64,000 nucleotides of DNA from Rhizophagus clarus. Lineage: Eukaryota > Glomeromycota > Glomeromycetes > Glomerales > Glomeraceae. The stretch is from NCBI GenBank assembly GCA_015698045.1, contig BLAL01000286.1:496001-560000 (forward strand), given 5' to 3'. Below the pieces are notes generated by a model. The model saw only the letters and a list, made by a program, of their open reading frames with translations, was not told the origin of the DNA and did no database searches. Of this stretch, positions 62,917 through 64,000 are shown one piece after another (the stretch's first letter is position 1; each line of letters opens with the position of its first letter). Made by a program: the position numbers and the translations under genes.

Positions 62917-64000
62917 GGTGAATTGGTTTGATAAGCAACTGCACCCCCACTTCCAGTAGAATGACCAAGCTATCTCAATATAGAAACTGGGTGTATGGAA
63001 CCAGAACATATTATTATTTAGTTCAGAATGGTGGCTATGAAATAATTATCATCAAGACAAGATATATAAAGTGAAATATTAGTATAAATGTTTGCTTACC
63101 ATTGAATGGTATGATTCTAATAGCCAAAATTTAAATATAATTTTATCGTGACATTAATTACTGATACACTTATCATTGAAAAGTATGATTCTGATAGCTG
63201 AATTAAATATAATTTCATTATAATGTTAATTATTGATACAAAAAATGCAAAAGAAAATATTAGTATATTGTTTACTTGTCATTAGACAGTATGATTCTAA
63301 TAGCTGAAATTGAAATAGAATTTTACCATAATGTTATGGAATATATGGAAGTGAATGAAATATTTTATTTAAAGTTTGCTTACTATTGGATGGTATAGCT
63401 AAAATTAAATATAATTCATCATGATGTTATTGATATGAAAGATGCAGAAGAAAATATTAGTATAATGTTCACTTACTATTGGACGATATGATTCTGATAG
63501 CTGAAATTAAATATAATATCATCATGACATTAATTACTGATATGTTTATCATTGGATGGTATGATTCTGATAGCTGAAATTGAAATAGAATTTCATCATG
63601 ATATTAATTATTGATATAAAAGATGCAGAAGAAAATATTAGTATAGTGTTCGCTTACCATCAAATGGTATGATTCTAATAGCTGAAATTAAAATAAAATT
63701 TCATTATGATGGAAGTAACGTCATTATGACAATGTTACTATACTAGATAAATTTCATAATTAAACATTGCCTATAGTAATGTAATAAAAAAGATGAGTAC
63801 TAATAGATATACCACTAATCCATTAACTGGTAGAACTATTCATGTTGGTGACCTGACATTTAATCAGTTAATCATGAAATCTTATAATTATCTTAATAGT
63901 GAATTGGTTTGACAAGCAATTGCACCCCACTTCCAGTAGAATGATCAAGCTATCTCAATATAGAAACTGGACGTATGAAACTAGAACATATTATTATTTA
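62917..64000. repeat. ~980-bp higher-order direct repeat with inner units
   Basis: The ~100-bp segment starting GTGAATTGGTTTGA[T/C]AAGC and ending CATATTATTATTTA occurs at 62917-63020 and again at 63898-64000. Between them, units with TATGATTCTGATAGCTGAAA and TATAATTTCATCATGA repeat six to seven times. The array continues past the window. No gene. Confidence 0.8.

Overview
The window looks like a repeat-saturated nuclear contig of an early-diverging fungus, most likely an arbuscular mycorrhizal fungus (Glomeromycotina, Rhizophagus-like). This is inference. It rests on very high A+T, short GT-AG introns, a CCHC/RRM-ORF1 LINE, two broken Tnp2/Plavaka-like transposases, a piggyBac-like transposase and Polinton/Maverick-type genes. 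I see no rRNA, no convincing tRNA, no CRISPR and almost no intact host gene.

Layout. 1-1.3 kb: minisatellite and a dispersed palindromic repeat. 1.27-6.1 kb: decayed LINE (minus), missing its 3' end. 6.2-6.6 kb: 3' end of a Myb/SANT-like gene with two introns. 7.0-9.8 kb: tandem repeats around a Polinton-type SF3 helicase pseudogene. 9.8-22.2 kb: a compact virus-like block of Zn-ribbon protein, chromodomain integrase, acidic 207-aa protein, Gag-retropepsin ORF (minus), coiled-coil Gag partner, FtsK/HerA-type ATPase and a 146-aa protein. It closes with an inverted, decayed copy of the Zn-ribbon/integrase/207-aa start. A 2.75-kb hAT-like element (itself carrying a nested element with 15 exon-like repeats) splits the retropepsin, and a 794-bp hAT-like element sits in the right arm. 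22.2-34.5 kb: a second Gag-CCHC-retropepsin module (plus), split by an 8-kb piggyBac/satellite block and by a 1046-bp hAT-like element, and ending in a canonical -1 frameshift site. 34.9-39.5 kb: a protein-primed family B DNA polymerase, one uninterrupted frame with eight in-frame stops.

39.5-53.2 kb: two ~0.9-kb inverted arms (39.56-40.44 and 51.88-52.77), each with a small Cys-rich gene fired divergently from a different partner (polymerase on the left, a 127-aa ORF on the right). Between the arms lie an integrase fragment, a ~3.9-kb exon-like repeat array, a Plavaka-like 5' half, a four-exon orphan gene, a three-exon zinc-knuckle gene and a smaller exon-like array. 53.2-64 kb: integrase C-terminus, Plavaka-like 3' half, a 432-codon orphan ORF with three stops, another exon-like array, a fold-back element and tandem repeats.

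How it fits together. Polinton genes (polymerase, SF3 helicase, integrase, packaging ATPase) are interleaved twice with Ty3-like Gag-retropepsin modules that lack reverse transcriptase. Intergenic distances are 22-134 bp, with divergent promoters and overlapping convergent ends, which argues that Gag-protease is part of the DNA element. No jelly-roll capsid or adenain-type protease was seen. The second theme is four arrays, on both strands, built of poly-pyrimidine-AG / ~27-42 nt / GTAAG units that look like chains of micro-exons.
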